Positions 9,173-19,356 of a stretch of DNA of 64,000 bases are shown here, piece by piece; position 1 is the stretch's first letter, and every line of letters starts with the position of its first letter. The DNA comes from Blastococcus capsensis (GTDB lineage: Bacteria; Actinomycetota; Actinomycetes; Mycobacteriales; Geodermatophilaceae): the NCBI RefSeq assembly GCF_030165005.1, contig NZ_JASNNW010000001.1, forward strand, positions 62,001-126,000, read 5' to 3'. Position numbers and translations under genes: made by a program. The notes below the pieces were generated by a model. That model was not told where the DNA came from. It did not search any database and saw only the letters and a program-made list of their open reading frames with translations.

Positions 9173-10519
9173 TCAGCCGCGCTTGCCGTCCTTGTCCCGG
9201 CCCTCGCGCACCTTCACCGAGATCTCGATGGGCGTGCCGCCGAAGCCGAACTGCTCGCGCAGCTTCCGCTCCAGGAACCGGCGGTAGCCGGCCTCCAGGA
9301 AGCCGGTGGAGAAGACGACGAACCGTGGCGGGCGGATGTCCGCCTGGGTCACGTACTTGATCTTCGGCGCGCGACCGCCGCGGGCCGGCGGCGGCGTCTC
9401 CTGCACCAACGACCGCACGAAGGTGTTCAGCTCGGCGGTGGGCACGCGGGTCTCCCACGAGGCCAGCGCGGCCCGCAGGTGGTCGGCCAGCTTGCTGACG
9501 CCCCGGCCGGTGGCGGCGGAGATGTTCACCCGCGTGGCCCACTTCACCCGCGACAGCTCTCGCTCGATCTCCCGCTCCAGCTGGTAGTGGCGGTCCTCGT
9601 CGAGGGTGTCCCACTTGTTGATCGCGACGACCAGCGCCCGCCCGGCGTCCACGACCTGGCTGATCACCCGCTGGTCCTGCTCGCTGATGACCTCGTCGGC
9701 GGCGAGCAGGACGACCGCGACCTCCGCGGCCTGGATGGCGGCCTCGGTGCGCAGGCTGGCGTAGTACTCCATCCCGCTCGCGGTGTTCACCTTGCGCCGC
9801 AGCCCGGCGGTGTCGACGAACCGCCACTCCTCGCCACCGAGGTCCACGATCGAGTCGACCGGGTCGACGGTGGTGCCCGCGACGGAGTCGACGACGGAGC
9901 GCTCCTCCTTCGCCAGCCGGTTGATCAGGCTCGACTTGCCGACGTTCGGCCGGCCGACCAGGGCCACCCGGCGGGGCCCGCCTTCCTCGTCCTGCTCGCG
10001 CGGCGCCTCGGGCATCGCGTCGAGGACCAGGTCGAGCAGGTCACCGCTGGCCCGGCCGTGCAGGGCGCTGACCGCGTACGGCTCCCCCACCCCCAGCGAC
10101 CACAGCTCGGCCGCGTTGGCCTCGCTGCGCTCGTCGTCGACCTTGTTGGCCACCAGGATCACCGGGCGGTCGCTGCGCCGGAGCACCCGCGCGGCGGCCA
10201 GGTCGGTCTCGGTGGCGCCCACCTGGCTGTCGACGACGAACACGATGACGTCGGCGGTCTTCATGGCGTACTCGGCCTGGCGGGTGATCGACGCCCCCAG
10301 CCCCTCGGCCCGGGGGTCCCACCCCCCGGTGTCCACGACCGTGAACCGCTTGCCGTTCCACAGCGCCTCGTAGGCGATCCGGTCCCGGGTGACGCCCGGG
10401 GTGTCCTGGACGACGGCGGCCCGCCGGCCCAGGAAGCGGTTGACCAGCGTCGACTTGCCCACGTTCGGCCGCCCCACGATGGCGACGACGGGCAGCGGCC
10501 CGGTGTGCTCCTCGGTCAT
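9173..10519 (-). CDS. der: Ribosome-assembly GTPase Der (EngA)
   Basis: 448 aa tandem GTPase needed for 50S subunit maturation. The first G domain starts [20 protein letters not shown] (G1 at residues 16-24) with DTPGVTRDR and DTGGWDP. The second G1 is [19 protein letters not shown], near residue 185, with [13 protein letters not shown] and [13 protein letters not shown] and NKWD give the G4 motifs. The C-terminal KH-like domain ends [17 protein letters not shown], typical of Der. Start ATG overlaps the end of cmk by four bases, the conserved actinobacterial cmk-der arrangement. Confidence 0.97.
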   Translation of the reverse strand: MTEEHTGPLPVVAIVGRPNVGKSTLVNRFLGRRAAVVQDTPGVTRDRIAYEALWNGKRFTVVDTGGWDPRAEGLGASITRQAEYAMKTADVIVFVVDSQVGATETDLAAARVLRRSDRPVILVANKVDDERSEANAAELWSLGVGEPYAVSALHGRASGDLLDLVLDAMPEAPREQDEEGGPRRVALVGRPNVGKSSLINRLAKEERSVVDSVAGTTVDPVDSIVDLGGEEWRFVDTAGLRRKVNTASGMEYYASLRTEAAIQAAEVAVVLLAADEVISEQDQRVISQVVDAGRALVVAINKWDTLDEDRHYQLEREIERELSRVKWATRVNISAATGRGVSKLADHLRAALASWETRVPTAELNTFVRSLVQETPPPARGGRAPKIKYVTQADIRPPRFVVFSTGFLEAGYRRFLERKLREQFGFGGTPIEISVKVREGRDKDGKRG

Positions 10520-11208
10520 GCCCGCGCTCCGCCGGCCGCCACCACGGAGCCGGCGAGGGCGACCACCCGGTCGACGACGCCCTGCTGGTCGAGTTCGGTG
10601 CTGTCCACGACGATCGCGTCCGCGGCCGGCCGCAGCGGGCTGTCGGCCCGGCTGCTGTCGAACTCGTCCCGCCGCCGCAGGTCCGTGGCGAGCTCGGCGA
10701 TGCCCGACTCGTCGCGGATGCCCAGCTGGGCGGCCCGGCGTCGGGCGCGGGCCTCCGGCGCGGCGGTCAGGTAGACCTTCAGCGCCGCGTCCGGCAGGAC
10801 GACGGTCCCGATGTCGCGGCCCTCGACCACCACGGCGCCGGCCTCGGCGACCAGGGTCCGCTGCTGGTCGACCAGCCGGCGGCGCACCGCGGGCACCGCG
10901 GAGACGGCGGAGACCGCACGGGTCACTTCGGCGCCCCGGATGCGGGCCGCGACGTCGACCCCGTCGACCCGCACCGTCTCGGTCGCCGCGTCGGTGCCCA
11001 CCTCGATGCGGGCCCCGGCGACCGTGCGGGCCACGCCCTCGGCGTCGGACGGGTCGACCCCGGCGTCGAGCACCGCGACGGTGGCCGCCCGGTACATGGC
11101 GCCGGTGTCGAGATAGGCGGCACCCAGCCGGGCGGCGACGCCGCGCGCCACGCTGGACTTGCCGGTCCCCGACGGTCCGTCGAGGGTCACCTGGCCGGGG
11201 AAGGTCAT
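10516..11208 (-). CDS. cmk: Cytidylate kinase
   Basis: Phosphorylates CMP and dCMP with ATP. The P-loop is [19 protein letters not shown] near the N-terminus, followed by [16 protein letters not shown] (CMP-binding region), a central [22 protein letters not shown] and the lid-like [13 protein letters not shown], ending with [14 protein letters not shown]. Length (about 230 aa) fits the bacterial family. I chose the ATG at 11208 just before FPGQVTLDG; an in-frame GTG at 11244 would extend it by 12 residues. Its stop overlaps the der start (ATGA). Confidence 0.95.
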   Translation of the reverse strand: MTFPGQVTLDGPSGTGKSSVARGVAARLGAAYLDTGAMYRAATVAVLDAGVDPSDAEGVARTVAGARIEVGTDAATETVRVDGVDVAARIRGAEVTRAVSAVSAVPAVRRRLVDQQRTLVAEAGAVVVEGRDIGTVVLPDAALKVYLTAAPEARARRRAAQLGIRDESGIAELATDLRRRDEFDSSRADSPLRPAADAIVVDSTELDQQGVVDRVVALAGSVVAAGGARA

Positions 11209-11281
11209 CTGCTCACTCACTGCTCTCTGCGCCCGCTCGTCCACGGGGCACTGTCATCGTCCTGCTGCGCAGCCCGCTCGC

Positions 11282-11644
11282 TCACTGGGCGATGTCCCGC
11301 CGGAGCGCGACCGCGCCCCGCAGGTAGACGTGCTGGATGTCGCCACGCTCCTTCGGCGTCTCCGCGTGGGCCATGAGCCGCAGCACGCGCGGCAGCGCGT
11401 GCGGCACCGCGATCTCGGTGGCGCACATCAGGGGCACGTCGCCCAGACCCAGCTCGCGCGCGGCCAGGGCGGGGAACTCCGACACCAGGTCGGGCGTGGC
11501 CGTGAACAGGATGCTGATCAGATCCTCGGAGCGCAGGTCGTTGCGGTCCAGGACCGCGCTGACCAGCTCGCGGGTGGCCTCGAGCACCTGGTCCCGGTCG
11601 TCGGCCTCCACCTGTGTCGCGCCCCGGACGGCTCGGACGGCCAT
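11282..11644 (-). CDS. aroH: Chorismate mutase, AroH class
   Basis: 120 aa trimeric AroH-type chorismate mutase converting chorismate to prephenate for phenylalanine and tyrosine synthesis. The sequence starts VRAVRGATQVEADDRDQVLEA (conserved RGA). It continues with LISILFTATPDLVSEFPA and ELGLGDVPLMCATEIAVP, and ends with HVYLRGAVALRRD, where family active-site residues lie. The ATG has GAGGAGAG upstream. It sits 5' of cmk in the same direction, with a 73-base gap containing a degenerate junction-type repeat. Confidence 0.93.
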   Translation of the reverse strand: MAVRAVRGATQVEADDRDQVLEATRELVSAVLDRNDLRSEDLISILFTATPDLVSEFPALAARELGLGDVPLMCATEIAVPHALPRVLRLMAHAETPKERGDIQHVYLRGAVALRRDIAQ

Positions 11645-11742
11645 GCACTCTCCTCGATCGGTGTCGGCACACGGATCGCCGCGCGCCTGGGCCGAGTCTA
11701 GGGATCGGCCGCCACCCTCGGCCGCACCGCGTGGAGTGCCCG

Positions 11743-11772
11743 GTCCGGCGGCCCGCGTCCGGGCCGCCGGAC
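11743..11772 (-). terminator. Terminator of the leftward xylan operon
   Basis: Perfect 13-bp stem (GTCCGGCGGCCCG with CGGGCCGCCGGAC) and a 4-nt CGTC loop, six bases past the stop of the ABC ATPase gene. It probably ends the operon running from 19249 to 11778 and insulates it from aroH. Confidence 0.85.
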
Positions 11773-11777
11773 GGGTC

Positions 11778-12854
<1,077 letters not shown>

Positions 12855-12948
12855 GTCCTGCTCCTCTGCTCCCCCGGCGTCGTCGCCGGGTCCTGGGGCT
12901 GTGCGGTTGGTGGTGCGACTGCGCTGCGGCGGCGGGGTGGTCCCGCGG

Positions 12949-14451
12949 TCAGTGGAGGGAGACGGCCGTCCACGAGACCGGCGGCAGGGTCGCTCGAAGC
13001 GTGCCCTCGACCACTGCAGCCCGGGCGTTCGGCCGCAACCCGACCCGGTCCGGCCGGTCGGCCGTGTTCGCCGCATGCGGATCCGGGTCGGAGAGCGTCA
13101 GTGCCTCCTCGATGGTGGTCGCACCCAGCGCTGCGAGGTCGATGGAGACCTCCACCTCCTCCGTCTGCGAGCGGTTCACGAGGAACAGCGCAGCTCCGCC
13201 TGCGTCGGCGGTCGCAGCAGCGTCGATGACCGGCACCTCGCCGTACGCGGCCGTGTCGTAGCCGGGGCCGTCGATGCCGACCTGGAGGGCGACGCCGCGC
13301 GCCAGGCGGGAGGTGGTCGCGAACGGGAAGAACGTCGCCTTGCGCCACGCCGGTCCCTGCGGCTCGGCCGCGATCGGAGCGATCACGTTGACGAGCTGGG
13401 CGATCGAGGCGCTGGTCACCCGGTCCGCGTGCCTGATCAGCGACATGAGCAGGCTCCCCACGACGACGCCGTCCGCCACGGTGTAGGGCTCTTCGCTGAT
13501 GGCTGGCGCGAGGGGCCAGTCGTCGATGCGCCTCGCGAGGTCTGCCGGCACCTTGGACAGGTACCAGACGTTCCACTCGTCGACGGAGATGTTGATCGTC
13601 TTCGGGCTCTTGCGCACGGCCTTCACGTGGTCGGCGGTGGCGACGACCGTCTCGATGAAGTGATCCATGTCCGTCGCGGAGGCGAGGAAGGAGCCCAGGT
13701 CACCGTCCTTCTCCTCGTAGTAGGCGTGGCAGGAGATGAGGTCCACGTCCTCGTAGGCATGGGTGAGAACGGCGCGCTCCCACTCACCGAAGGTCGGCAT
13801 GGTCGCGCCCGAGGAGCCGCAGGCGACCAGCTCGAGGCCGGGATCGACCTGGCGCATGGCCTTCGCGGTCCGGGCGGCGAGCTTGCCGTAGTCCTCCGCG
13901 GACCGCTGGCCGAGCTGCCACGGTCCGTCCATCTCGTTCCCGAGGCACCACATCCGGACGTCGAACGGCTGCCGACGCCCGTTGCGGATCCGCTGCTCCG
14001 CGAGCGTCGTGCCGGAAGGCACGTTGGCGTACTCGAGCAGGTCCAGCGCTTCGAGCGTGCCGCGGGTGCCGAGGTTCAGGGCGAGCATGAGCTCGGCGCC
14101 GACCTTCTCCAGCCACGAGGCGAACTCGTGCAACCCGACCTCGTTGGTCTCCGTGCTGTGCCACGCCAGGTTGAGCCGGACGGGGCGGTGGTCGCGCGGC
14201 CCGACGCTGTCCTCCCAGCGGAACCCGGAGACGAAGTTCCCTCCGGGATACCGGACCGTCGTCACCCCCATCTCCTTGACGAGGTCGATCACGTCCCGGC
14301 GGAAACCGTCCTCGTCCGCCTCGGGGTGCCCCGGCTCGTAGATGCCGCCGTACACGCCGCGACCCATGTGCTCGACGAAGGCGCCGAAGAGCCGACGGGA
14401 CACCGGACCCACCGGTCGCGCCGGGTCGACGGTGAGGCGTGCGCGCAGCAT
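12949..14451 (-). CDS. Alpha-L-arabinofuranosidase, GH51
   Basis: 500 aa intracellular enzyme (no signal peptide) removing arabinofuranose side chains from arabinoxylo-oligosaccharides. GH51 marks: N-terminal SRRLFGAFVEHMGRGVYGGIY, VRYPGGNFVSGFRWEDSVGP, the acid/base glutamate in MWCLGNEMDGPWQLG and the nucleophile glutamate in NISVDEWNVWYLS. A C-terminal beta-sandwich follows. Start ATG overlaps the stop of the acetyl esterase gene as ATGA, implying coupled translation. It trims the side chains that block the GH3 and GH10 enzymes encoded upstream. Confidence 0.95.
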   Translation of the reverse strand: MLRARLTVDPARPVGPVSRRLFGAFVEHMGRGVYGGIYEPGHPEADEDGFRRDVIDLVKEMGVTTVRYPGGNFVSGFRWEDSVGPRDHRPVRLNLAWHSTETNEVGLHEFASWLEKVGAELMLALNLGTRGTLEALDLLEYANVPSGTTLAEQRIRNGRRQPFDVRMWCLGNEMDGPWQLGQRSAEDYGKLAARTAKAMRQVDPGLELVACGSSGATMPTFGEWERAVLTHAYEDVDLISCHAYYEEKDGDLGSFLASATDMDHFIETVVATADHVKAVRKSPKTINISVDEWNVWYLSKVPADLARRIDDWPLAPAISEEPYTVADGVVVGSLLMSLIRHADRVTSASIAQLVNVIAPIAAEPQGPAWRKATFFPFATTSRLARGVALQVGIDGPGYDTAAYGEVPVIDAAATADAGGAALFLVNRSQTEEVEVSIDLAALGATTIEEALTLSDPDPHAANTADRPDRVGLRPNARAAVVEGTLRATLPPVSWTAVSLH

Positions 14452-15485
14452 CAGGCGCCCTGCACTCGCGGTGCGGGATGCCCGGCGGGAGCGGACGATC
14501 GGGCGGTCGGCACCTCGAGCCGGCTCCGGAGCCAGGCGAGCTGCTCGCGCTGCTGGTGAGCCGCTCCGCCCTCGTGGTCGTTGAACGGGTAGACCGTGAT
14601 CTCCTTCGGCCCCCCGTATGCGTTGTACGCCGCGAAGACCGTCGACGGAGGACAGATCTCGTCCATGAGGGCGACGGAGAACAGTGCCGGAGCGGACGAC
14701 CTGCGGCCGAGGACCGCGGCGTCGAAGTAGCTCAGCGTCACGAAGACGCGGTCCACGCTGTCGCGGTGGGCCTTGAGGTACCGCACGATCTCGCCGTACG
14801 GGTCGCCGGGAGCGATCCGCGCGGCCCGTGGGAAGTCGCAGAGGAACGGCACGTCGGGCATGACCGCCCGCACCCCGCGGGCGAGTGCCGAGACGGCCAG
14901 CGCGATGCCGCCGCCCTGGCTGGCGCCGGTCACCGCGACCCGGTCGCCGTCGACCTCCGGGTGGCCGCGCAGCACCTCGAGAGCCCTCGTGGCGTCGGTG
15001 TAGACCCGCCGGTAGTAGTACTCCTGCGGGGACAGCACGCCCCGGGTCATGAACCCGGGCTGCGCGGCCGTGGAGCCCACCGGGTCCCCTGTGTTCCCCA
15101 CGGTCCACCCGCTCCCCTGACCGCGCGTGTCGACGACGAGGTGGGCGAACCCCGCCGACGCCCAGAAGACGTGCTCGTGAGGCAGGCCTCGTCCGCCGTT
15201 GTAGCCCTGGTACTGGACGACCCCGGGCAACGGGCCGTCCCCACGCAGTGCGCGGGCGGGCAGGTGCAGCCAGGCGCGGACCTGGGAGCCGCCGAAGCCG
15301 GCAAAGGACACGTCATGGGTCTCGACGGTCACCAGCCCGGAGTCCACCGGAGTCCAGGAGGCGTCGAGCGGCCGCTCCCCGGCCTCGTCGAGGGTGGCGT
15401 CCCAGAAGTCCTCGAGGTCCTCCGGGGCCGGGAGGTGCGGGGTGTAGCGCTGGAGCTCCTCCAGCGAGAGGTCGGTCTGCGGCAT
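14451..15485 (-). CDS. Acetyl xylan esterase, CE7 family
   Basis: 344 aa alpha/beta hydrolase of the CE7 (acetyl xylan esterase/cephalosporin C deacetylase) family, acting on acetylated xylo-oligosaccharides in the cytoplasm. Family marks are ELQRYTPHLPAPEDLEDFWD at the N-terminus, QYQGYNGGRG, DTRGQGSGW, the nucleophile serine in VTGASQGGGIAL, the acid in ALMDEICPPST and the histidine in FNDHEGG. Overlaps with both neighbours are four bases (ATGA), so GH3, CE7 and GH51 form a tightly coupled translation unit. Confidence 0.95.
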   Translation of the reverse strand: MPQTDLSLEELQRYTPHLPAPEDLEDFWDATLDEAGERPLDASWTPVDSGLVTVETHDVSFAGFGGSQVRAWLHLPARALRGDGPLPGVVQYQGYNGGRGLPHEHVFWASAGFAHLVVDTRGQGSGWTVGNTGDPVGSTAAQPGFMTRGVLSPQEYYYRRVYTDATRALEVLRGHPEVDGDRVAVTGASQGGGIALAVSALARGVRAVMPDVPFLCDFPRAARIAPGDPYGEIVRYLKAHRDSVDRVFVTLSYFDAAVLGRRSSAPALFSVALMDEICPPSTVFAAYNAYGGPKEITVYPFNDHEGGAAHQQREQLAWLRSRLEVPTARSSAPAGHPAPRVQGA

Positions 15486-17854
15486 CAGCCGGCACTCCCC
15501 CTGCCGCGAGCCGCGTCCGCCGTCAGGTGCTGGACGACGCTCTCCGGGTGCAGCCGGCGCTCGAACCCGACCGTGCGACGGCTGCCGGTGAGGGTGAACC
15601 GGAGCACCTCCCGCACATCGGCGCTGGAGGCACCCACCCGGAGCTCCACCTCACCCGGCTCGACGATCCGCGTGCCGTCCCGCCCGGTGAAGGACGTGAG
15701 GTCGGCGTGCAGGGTGAACCGGACGGTCGCAGCCGACCCTGCCGCGAGGTCGATCCGCCTGGCGGCCAGAAGCGCCTGGACCGGCCGGACCACCTCGGCT
15801 GCGGGATCGTGCAGGTAGACCTGGACGACCTCGGTGACCTCCCGGTCGGTGTCGTTGCAGAGCTCGACCTCCAGCTCGCCGGCCCCGTCGGTGTCCCACC
15901 GCGGCCCGGTGAGCGCCCGCACGCCCGCCCAGGTCGCGGAGCCGTATCCGAGTCCGTGCCCGAACGGGAACAGCGGGGTCGGGTCCACGCTGCTCACGTC
16001 GGTGCGCCGCCCCAGGGCCGACGCCAGGTAGGTCGACGGCTGGCTGCTGCCGGCGCGCGGGAAGCTCACCGGCAGCCGGCCCGACGGGCTCACCCGTCCG
16101 CTGAGGACGTCGGCGATCGCGGGCCCGCCTTCCTCGCCCGGGAAGAAACCGCACACCACGGCGGCCAGCCGGTCGACCTGGCGCGACAGCTCGTAGGGGC
16201 GGCCGACCAGGAGGACGAGCACCACGGGGGTCCCCGTCGCGAGCAGCGCCTCCAGCAGCTCCTCCTGACGGCCGGGGAGCCGGAGGTCCACGGCGTCACA
16301 GCCCTCCCCCGAGGTGCCGTTGCCGAACAGGCCCGCCTGGTCGCCCAGGACGGCGACGCACACGTCGGCGTCGGCCGCGGCACGCGCGGCGGCCTGGATC
16401 CCCTCGTCGTCGCCACCCAGCACCGGGCAACCCTCCGCGACCACGACGTCGTACGCCGCCGGGTCCGCCCTCAGCGCGTCGGCCAGCGTCGGGATGTCGA
16501 CACCCACGGGCACGTCCGGGTGGTGCACGCCGACGTGCATCGGGAAGGAGTAGCAGCCGAGCATCGCCTGGGCGGTGTCGGCGCGGGGACCCACCACAGC
16601 CAGGCGCAGCCCGGCCTGCAGCGGCAGCGTCCCGTCGTTGGCGAGCAGCACGACCGAGCGGCGGGCGAGTTCTCCGGACACGGCCCGGGACTCCTCGGAG
16701 TCGAGGGTGACCTCGCCCTCCACGACCGCCGGGGAGTCCGGCGACCAGTCGGGATCCAGCAGGCCCAGTTCGCACTTCTGGAGCAGCACCCGGCGCAGCG
16801 CCCGGTCCACCAGGCCCTCGTCCACGGCACCGCTGCGCACCGCCTCGACCAGCGGCTGGCCGTAGCAGCTCACGGTCGGCAGCTCCACGTCGATCCCCGC
16901 TTCGAGGGCGCGCGCGGCCGCCTCCGCGGCTGAGGCCGCCACTCCGTGCAGGCTCTGGAGGAAGGCGATCGAGAAGTAGTCGGCCACCACGGTGCCGGTG
17001 AACCCGTAGGTCTGACGCAGGAGGGAGGTCAGGAGCGCCGGGTCGCCCGCCGCGGGCACCCCGTCGATGTCGGTGTAGGAGTTCATCACCGACCGCGCCC
17101 CCGCCCGCAGGGCCATCTCGAACGGCGGGAGGAACACGTCGGCGATCTCCCGCGGGCCGGCGGAGACCGGGGCGAGATTGCGCCCCGCCCGTGAGGCGGA
17201 GTAGCCGACGAAGTGCTTGAGCGTCGACACGATGCCGCTGGACTCCAGGCCGCGCACGTACGCGCTGCCGGTCGTGCCCACCAGGTGCGGGTCCTCCCCC
17301 ATGGTCTCCTCGACCCGCCCCCAGCGCAGGTCCCGGGCGACGTCGAGGACCGGGGCGAGCCCCTGGTGGACGCCGAGCCGGCGCATGCTCTTCCCGATCA
17401 GCGCACCCATCCGCTCCACGAGGTCCGGATCGAAGCTGGCCGCCCAGCACAGCGGCGAGGGGAAGACGGTCGCCGTCCACGCCGCGAGCCCCGTGAGGCA
17501 CTCCTCGTGCACCAGCGCGGGGATCCCGAGGCGGCCGGCCGCCATGATCTGCCGCTGGCTCTCCGCCAGGCCCTTGGCGCCCAGCAGCGGGTCCACGGGT
17601 GCCGTCCCGAACGGCCGGGTCAGCTGCCCCAGCCCGCTGCGGATCAGCTCGTCCCACTCCACCGGCACCGCAGCCATCTCGTGCTGGTGCGGGGCCACGT
17701 CGCCCCCGGTCGCATCGATGCCCACCCACACGCCGTACAGCTGGGCGACCTTCTCCTCCAGCGTCATGCGCCCGATCAGGTCCGCCACCCTGTCCTCAGC
17801 AGGGACTCCCGGGTCGCGCCACAGCGCAGTGTCGATGTCGACGTTGATGACCAT
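15485..17854 (-). CDS. GH3 beta-xylosidase/beta-glucosidase
   Basis: 789 aa GH3 enzyme, probably releasing xylose from xylo-oligosaccharides; context favours xylosidase, but sequence alone cannot exclude glucosidase. The N-terminal barrel has RMTLEEKVAQLYGVW, HEECLTG, LDVARDLRWGRVEETMGEDP, TLKHFVGYSASRAGRN and the nucleophile aspartate in GTVVADYFSIAFLQSL. The second domain shows VVLLVGRPYELS, and a fibronectin-like domain ends the protein. No signal peptide. I chose the ATG at 17854 (MVINVDIDTALW), since the open frame upstream is arginine-rich. The 3' end overlaps the CE7 start. Confidence 0.93.
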   Translation of the reverse strand: MVINVDIDTALWRDPGVPAEDRVADLIGRMTLEEKVAQLYGVWVGIDATGGDVAPHQHEMAAVPVEWDELIRSGLGQLTRPFGTAPVDPLLGAKGLAESQRQIMAAGRLGIPALVHEECLTGLAAWTATVFPSPLCWAASFDPDLVERMGALIGKSMRRLGVHQGLAPVLDVARDLRWGRVEETMGEDPHLVGTTGSAYVRGLESSGIVSTLKHFVGYSASRAGRNLAPVSAGPREIADVFLPPFEMALRAGARSVMNSYTDIDGVPAAGDPALLTSLLRQTYGFTGTVVADYFSIAFLQSLHGVAASAAEAAARALEAGIDVELPTVSCYGQPLVEAVRSGAVDEGLVDRALRRVLLQKCELGLLDPDWSPDSPAVVEGEVTLDSEESRAVSGELARRSVVLLANDGTLPLQAGLRLAVVGPRADTAQAMLGCYSFPMHVGVHHPDVPVGVDIPTLADALRADPAAYDVVVAEGCPVLGGDDEGIQAAARAAADADVCVAVLGDQAGLFGNGTSGEGCDAVDLRLPGRQEELLEALLATGTPVVLVLLVGRPYELSRQVDRLAAVVCGFFPGEEGGPAIADVLSGRVSPSGRLPVSFPRAGSSQPSTYLASALGRRTDVSSVDPTPLFPFGHGLGYGSATWAGVRALTGPRWDTDGAGELEVELCNDTDREVTEVVQVYLHDPAAEVVRPVQALLAARRIDLAAGSAATVRFTLHADLTSFTGRDGTRIVEPGEVELRVGASSADVREVLRFTLTGSRRTVGFERRLHPESVVQHLTADAARGRGSAG

Positions 17855-17977
17855 GCCCTCGAAAGTCCGTCCTGTCTCGTGGTTGCTGGTGCGGCGGACC
17901 GGGGCCGCCTGTGAGGGGACGGCTGCGGCAGGGCGCCGCGTTCGCAGCATCCTGCCCCGCCCCGGGTGGTTCGCCGG

Positions 17978-19249
17978 TCAGGCCAGGGTGACCTCCGGCG
18001 TGGGCGCGTCCTGCCCCAGCGTCCAGGACGCGACGCTGTCCCCCACCGACAGCGAGTAGTCGCCGGCCCAGCCGCGCACGGGAACCCGGCCTTCGCCGTC
18101 GGTCCGGAGCCGCGTCGGAGCCAGCCACCACTCCCCCTTGACCAGGCCGCGCAGGGCGTCGTAGGCGGGCTTGGGGCTGCCGTCGGCGCGCACGAGTCCG
18201 GCCGGGGCGCCCAGCCAGGCGCCCCGGTCGGTGATCCCCCAGTACGTCACGGCCTGGACCGAGGGATGGGACAGCAGCGTCCGGTAGTGGCGGACGACGT
18301 CGTCGGCCTGTCGTTCCTCGCCGTCGGCCGTGGAGGGCCACTCGTCGGCCTGGTGGTCGTTCAGGTCCACGATCTCCGGTGGCATCAGGTCCCCGGACAC
18401 CAGGGTCGTCTCGGTCCAGTGGAGCGGAAGGCCGTAGCGGGCGAACCGCTCCAGGACCTCCAGCGTCCGCTCCTCGCCCCAGTACCCCTGGTGCATGTGG
18501 CTCTGCAGGCCGATGGCGTCCACCTGCACGCCGGCTTCGAGAACACCCTCGATGAGGCACTCGTACGCCGTCGACAGGTTGAAGTCGTTCAGGATCAGCG
18601 TCGTGGCGGGGTTCGCCCGGCGTGCCTCCTCGAAGGCGAGGCGGATGGTCGGGATCCGACCGATGCGGCGGCACAGCCGGGTGACGGCGTTCTGCCGGTC
18701 CTCGTTCGCGAAGACCGGCATGATGACGACCTCGTTGATCGCGTCCCAGGTGTCGACGAGCCCCGCGAACGACGTGACCTCCCGCCGGATCCGCGCTCGC
18801 ACGATCTCCTCGACCTCACGGTCGGGGTACTCCCTCAGCCAGTCGGGGGCGAGCGTGTGCCAGACCAGCGGGTGGCCCTTGACGGACACGCCCCGGTCGT
18901 GGAACCACGCGGCCGCCTTCTGCAGGCGCCGGGTGTCGGGCTGTCCGTCCACCGGCTCGAAGCCGGCCCAGTAGAACGGCAGCGTCGCGGTGTTGAACAC
19001 GTCGAGCCACAGCTGCTCGAGCCGCTCGGCCGCCTCCGGGTCCGCTCCGCCGAAGACGTTGCCCCGCGAGTCGCCACGCTCGTGGTTGGCCAGCCCCACG
19101 AAGTCGAAGCCGATGTTGCCGAAGGCGAAGTCGTGCCGGACCTGCTCGACCAGCACGTCCACGTCCGCGCACGGCGAGCCGTCGGCGGAGCGCACGGTCA
19201 GCATGGCCTCGGAGCGCCGGACGGCGTCGACAGCGGTGGCTGGGGTCAC
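17978..19249 (-). CDS. Cytoplasmic GH10 endo-1,4-beta-xylanase
   Basis: 423 aa GH10 xylanase without signal peptide, probably working on imported xylo-oligosaccharides. The barrel shows FAFGNIGFDFV, VKGHPLVWHTLAPDWL, the acid/base glutamate in DTWDAINEVVIMP, DAIGLQSHMHQGYWG and the nucleophile glutamate in LHWTETTLVSG. The SHMH and WG-TDRGAW elements are typical GH10 substrate-site variants. A small beta domain follows (residues ~355-423, WWLAPTRLRTDGEG). It is the first gene of the leftward operon, 8 bases from the palindromic operator, and diverges from the ABC binding-protein gene. Confidence 0.93.
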   Translation of the reverse strand: MTPATAVDAVRRSEAMLTVRSADGSPCADVDVLVEQVRHDFAFGNIGFDFVGLANHERGDSRGNVFGGADPEAAERLEQLWLDVFNTATLPFYWAGFEPVDGQPDTRRLQKAAAWFHDRGVSVKGHPLVWHTLAPDWLREYPDREVEEIVRARIRREVTSFAGLVDTWDAINEVVIMPVFANEDRQNAVTRLCRRIGRIPTIRLAFEEARRANPATTLILNDFNLSTAYECLIEGVLEAGVQVDAIGLQSHMHQGYWGEERTLEVLERFARYGLPLHWTETTLVSGDLMPPEIVDLNDHQADEWPSTADGEERQADDVVRHYRTLLSHPSVQAVTYWGITDRGAWLGAPAGLVRADGSPKPAYDALRGLVKGEWWLAPTRLRTDGEGRVPVRGWAGDYSLSVGDSVASWTLGQDAPTPEVTLA

Positions 19250-19356
19250 AGCGCGAAATCGTTATCGACAACGATTGACAGCGCAAGCCCCGGCTGCCAC
19301 CTTTTCGGCACGTGATCCACGCCACGACGGCGTGCGGAGTGACGAAGGGGTCAGAC
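19250..19356. promoter_or_regulatory. Divergent xylan promoter region
   Basis: Gap of 107 bases between the leftward GH10 gene and the rightward lipoprotein gene. It holds the 20-bp palindrome and the GAAGGGG ribosome-binding site of the lipoprotein gene. One operator placed here can control both operons at once. Confidence 0.75.
19257..19276. promoter_or_regulatory. LacI-family operator candidate
   Basis: AATCGTTATC followed by GACAACGATT: a 20-bp palindrome centred on CG with only one mismatched pair. This size, symmetry and central CG are typical of LacI-family operators in actinobacteria. It sits in the divergent promoter of both xylan operons; the regulator encoded at 22716 is the natural candidate to bind it. 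Confidence 0.8.

Noticed and set aside
12873-12890. Hairpin CCCGGCG-TCGT-CGCCGGG between the GH51 and ATPase genes as a terminator or attenuator
   Set aside because: Short stem without T-run, next to the ATPase ribosome-binding site; too common in this base composition to assign a role.
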